Assembly (NCBI GenBank): GCA_902492045.1
Contig: CABUKB010000009.1
Location: 1-64,000, forward strand
Direction of reading: 5' to 3'
DNA from: an uncultured Oscillospiraceae bacterium
GTDB taxonomy: Bacteria; Bacillota; Clostridia; Oscillospirales; Acutalibacteraceae
Length of the DNA: 64,000 bases
Shown here in pieces: positions 61,743-64,000 of this stretch. Each line of letters opens with the position of its first letter. Positions within the stretch are counted from its first letter, which is position 1. A program made the position numbers and the translations under genes. The notes beneath the pieces were generated by a model. That model worked only from the letters and a program-made list of their open reading frames with translations, did no database searches and had not been told where the DNA came from.

Positions 61743-62438
61743 TTGATTGAATTCAGAGGAGTTCACAAGACTTACGATACTGGAATTAAAGCCTTAAAAG
61801 ATATCAACATTCGCATTGATAAAGGGGAATTTGTCTTTATTGTCGGGGCGTCCGGAGCCGGAAAAAGCACCTTTCTCAAATTGATCATGCGGGAGGAAGT
61901 TGCCAATGCCGGCGAAGTGATTGTCAACGATTTCAAGCTATCGAAACTCCGGAGAAAGGAGATCCCCTATCTTCGCCGCACGATGGGGATCGTGTTTCAG
62001 GATTTTCGCCTGATAAACAATATGACGGTTTTTGATAATGTGGCGTTTGCCATGCGGGTGGTGGGCGCGTCAAAACGGGACATCCGCCGGCGGGTCCCCT
62101 ACATATTGGGGCTGGTGGGGCTGCAAAACAAAGCGCGCAGCTATCCGGTTGAACTTTCCGGTGGAGAGCAGCAGCGGGTGGGTTTGGCCCGCGCGCTGGT
62201 CAACAATCCCTCCCTGATTATAGCGGACGAGCCAACGGGCAACATTGATCCGGACATGTCTTACGAAATTATGGAATTGCTCATCGAGATTAACCGCCGT
62301 GGCACAACGGTGCTGGTGGTTACTCATGAACACGATTTGGTGCAGGCTTTTAACCGCCGCGTCATTGAGATTCAGGATGGCCGCGTCGTCTCCGATAGCT
62401 TGAAAACTGGGGAGGAGGGCCGTCATGCGATTCAGTAG
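61743..62438 (+). CDS. ftsE: Cell division ATP-binding protein FtsE
   Basis: 231 residues. ATPase with Walker A GASGAGKSTFLKL, Q-loop VFQDFRL, signature ELSGGEQQRVGLARAL and Walker B LIIADEPTGNID. It forms the FtsEX complex that activates a peptidoglycan hydrolase at the septum. The TTG start at 61743 follows GGGAGGTG; an ATG 15 bp upstream (61728) is inside the RBS region. It overlaps ftsX by 14 bp. Confidence 0.97.
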   Translation: MIEFRGVHKTYDTGIKALKDINIRIDKGEFVFIVGASGAGKSTFLKLIMREEVANAGEVIVNDFKLSKLRRKEIPYLRRTMGIVFQDFRLINNMTVFDNVAFAMRVVGASKRDIRRRVPYILGLVGLQNKARSYPVELSGGEQQRVGLARALVNNPSLIIADEPTGNIDPDMSYEIMELLIEINRRGTTVLVVTHEHDLVQAFNRRVIEIQDGRVVSDSLKTGEEGRHAIQ

Positions 62439-63324
62439 TCTTCGCTATTTGATTCAGTCGGGATTCCGCAACCTGTGGCAGAACCGGTTTATGGCCATCG
62501 CCTCGATCGGCGTGCTGATCTCCTGCTTAATCCTGACCGGCGGCTCCTATTTGGTGTTTGAGAATATCGACCATGCCTTTGATTGGATATATGAACAGAA
62601 CGTGATTGTGGCGTTTGCCGATGCGGACGCGACGGATGAACAGTCCGCAGAAATTGCGGAAAAACTGGCGAGTATCCCCAATGTAGCCAGTGTGGAATTC
62701 GTATCAAAAGAAGACCTGATGGAGCAGTACCTCGAAGGCGGCACTTTCCCGGAGGAACTGCATGAAGACCTTCGGGCGGAGAATCCCTTGCAGGATGCGT
62801 TTGTCGTCTCGTTTAAGGATCTGACGCAGTTCGAGGCCACCGTGACGCAGATCGGGCAGGTGGAGCATATTGATACGGTGGAATATGAGCCGGAAATAGC
62901 CGATTTGCTGACCAGAGTGCGGCAAGTCGTTTTGGCTGTCGGAGGATGGATCATCGGCCTGCTTCTCCTCGTTTCGTTGTTCATCATCGCCAATACCATC
63001 AAGCTGACCGTGTATAACCGGCGGCTGGAAATCTATATCATGCGGTCGGTGGGGGCGACAAACAGCTTTATTCGCTTTCCCTTCGTGGTTGAGGGGATGA
63101 TGCTCGGCCTTATCTCCGGCATCTTGTCGTACGGAATTCTATACTTTGTCTATACACAGCTGGCGGGGCTGTTCACTTTCGGCGGACAATTCCATCTGAT
63201 CGCCTTTTCCGAGGTGTGGCTGGTTTTGCTGCTGGGATTCCTGATCGGCGGCATTCTGATAGGGATGCTGGGAAGCGCCATTTCGATGGGGAAATATCTC
63301 AAGGAAGAGAGCAGCGCCGATTGA
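62425..63324 (+). CDS. ftsX: Cell division protein FtsX
   Basis: 299 residues: one N-terminal membrane helix, a large extracellular loop (about 45-165), then three membrane helices, the MacB/FtsX permease arrangement. ERRGEEGRHAI-like overlap with ftsE couples translation. FtsX's outer loop contacts PcsB/CwlO-type hydrolases, and such a gene follows. Confidence 0.95.
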   Translation: MRFSSLRYLIQSGFRNLWQNRFMAIASIGVLISCLILTGGSYLVFENIDHAFDWIYEQNVIVAFADADATDEQSAEIAEKLASIPNVASVEFVSKEDLMEQYLEGGTFPEELHEDLRAENPLQDAFVVSFKDLTQFEATVTQIGQVEHIDTVEYEPEIADLLTRVRQVVLAVGGWIIGLLLLVSLFIIANTIKLTVYNRRLEIYIMRSVGATNSFIRFPFVVEGMMLGLISGILSYGILYFVYTQLAGLFTFGGQFHLIAFSEVWLVLLLGFLIGGILIGMLGSAISMGKYLKEESSAD

Positions 63325-63373
63325 CGGAAAACAGGCGGATATGGACGGTAATGGAAATAAGGAGGCATGAGCA

Positions 63374-64000
63374 ATGCATTCAGTCCGGTTGAGAAGAGGG
63401 AAGATGGGGATACGCGTATTGTCGGTTCTGTCGGTTCTGGCGATGGCGCTGGCGGTTCCGTCGGGAATACTGCCGGCAAAAGCCGATACCCTGTCGGAAT
63501 CGCAGCAAAAGCTCGCCGAACTGCAAAAGCAGCAGAAGGAACTGGAGCAGAAGATCCAAAATACCAGCGGGGATCTGGACAGGCAGGAAGAAGTTGTCGC
63601 GCTATATGACGAACAGATCGCAAATGTAGAAGAGCAAATCCGGGAATATCAGAGCCAGATCGACTCTCTCGATCAGCAGATTGCGGACATAGAGGCTCAG
63701 ATTTCCGCATTGGAACAGGAAATCGCCGGCCGCGAGGCGGCGATTGAAGACCGGTTTGACAAACTGCTCCTTCGTGTCCGTTCGATTGCACAGACGGGCA
63801 ATCTGTCGGTGCTGCAGATGCTGATCGACACCGAAGAGTATACCGACTATCTTCTCCGGTCTCAGGTGATGAAGCAGATTTCCGAACACGATCAGGAATT
63901 GATGGACGAACTGGAAGCGGAGAAAAAAGCGATCAACAGCGAAAAGGAAAAGATCGAGCAGGACAAAGAAAGCGTGGCTCAGGCCCGTGAAAGTCAGCTT
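63374..64000 (+). CDS. PcsB/CwlO-like coiled-coil peptidoglycan hydrolase, 5' part only
   Basis: The first 209 codons are present; the gene runs off the window. A signal peptide (about residues 1-38, ending around KADTLSE) is followed by a long coiled coil rich in Gln and Glu (SQQKLAELQKQQKELEQK, then paired helices to the window end). This is the N-terminal domain of PcsB/CwlO-type hydrolases that FtsEX activates. A catalytic CHAP, NlpC/P60 or M23 domain would be expected beyond the edge and cannot be seen. GGAGG lies 8 nt before the ATG. Confidence 0.82.
   Translation, partial: MHSVRLRRGKMGIRVLSVLSVLAMALAVPSGILPAKADTLSESQQKLAELQKQQKELEQKIQNTSGDLDRQEEVVALYDEQIANVEEQIREYQSQIDSLDQQIADIEAQISALEQEIAGREAAIEDRFDKLLLRVRSIAQTGNLSVLQMLIDTEEYTDYLLRSQVMKQISEHDQELMDELEAEKKAINSEKEKIEQDKESVAQARESQL

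Overview
The window looks like chromosomal DNA of an endospore-forming member of the Clostridia, probably an Oscillospiraceae/Ruminococcaceae-type gut anaerobe. The evidence is the gene order (rnc-radical SAM-smc-ftsY, plsX-acp-rnc, infC-rpmI-rplT, yabP-yabQ-divIC-yabR, TIGR03960-TIGR03936-rplS, ftsE-ftsX-pcsB), the sporulation genes yabP and yabQ, a CIRCE-controlled groESL operon, purine-rich ribosome binding sites with many GTG/TTG starts, and fairly high G+C. No rRNA, tRNA or CRISPR array is visible. The assignment is by gene content only.

Layout. 1-3.9 kb: leuS, and convergently a lipoprotein. 4-12 kb (mostly minus strand): groL-groS with CIRCE, an rRNA methyltransferase, hpf, a fumarase alpha subunit with an amidohydrolase, and yabR-divIC-yabQ-yabP with a sigma-E-like promoter. 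12-17.3 kb (plus): the TIGR03960/TIGR03936 pair, rplS with a candidate leader RNA, a decayed HAD hydrolase and a UMF1-type MFS transporter. 17.4-20.9 kb: a conserved cysteine-rich gene split by a 2,672-bp element that carries a large serine recombinase, an XRE regulator and a small divergent ORF. 21.1-22.3 kb: a CPA2 antiporter.

22.4-31.5 kb: an AraC regulator faces a tightly packed operon of two ABC exporter half-transporters, an NTP_transf_5 nucleotidyltransferase, a thymidylate-kinase-like protein, a BtrH-like papain-fold protein, an acyl carrier protein, an adenylate-forming ligase and a second carrier protein. This has the composition of a small specialised-metabolite pathway built on carrier-bound acyl groups. 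I do not recognise it as a described cluster.

31.8-64 kb is mostly core genome on the plus strand: nucleoside phosphorylase, GNAT, infC-rpmI-rplT with leader, a SpoU methyltransferase, dprA, topA, rlmD, plsX, a divergent ACP, rnc, radical SAM, smc, ftsY, rdgB, yhbY, a nadD-yqeK fusion, an LCP protein, rsfS, rpsU, yqeG, an endonuclease IV-like gene, a membrane-tethered XRE protein, aroQ, pepP, a DUF4830 protein, a pseudouridine synthase, an msmX/ugpC-type ATPase, a CdaR/PucR regulator and ftsE-ftsX with the start of pcsB, cut by the window end.

The strongest discovery candidate is the 2.67-kb element. The two halves of the interrupted gene (20875-20790 and 18123-17388) rejoin in frame at a shared 6-bp core. 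The two element ends together rebuild a near-palindromic attP. A sporulation-type promoter-like sequence lies upstream. This is the architecture of a skin-like, developmentally excised intervening element, here in a gene for which I know of no such element. The 22.4-31.5 kb operon is the second candidate.
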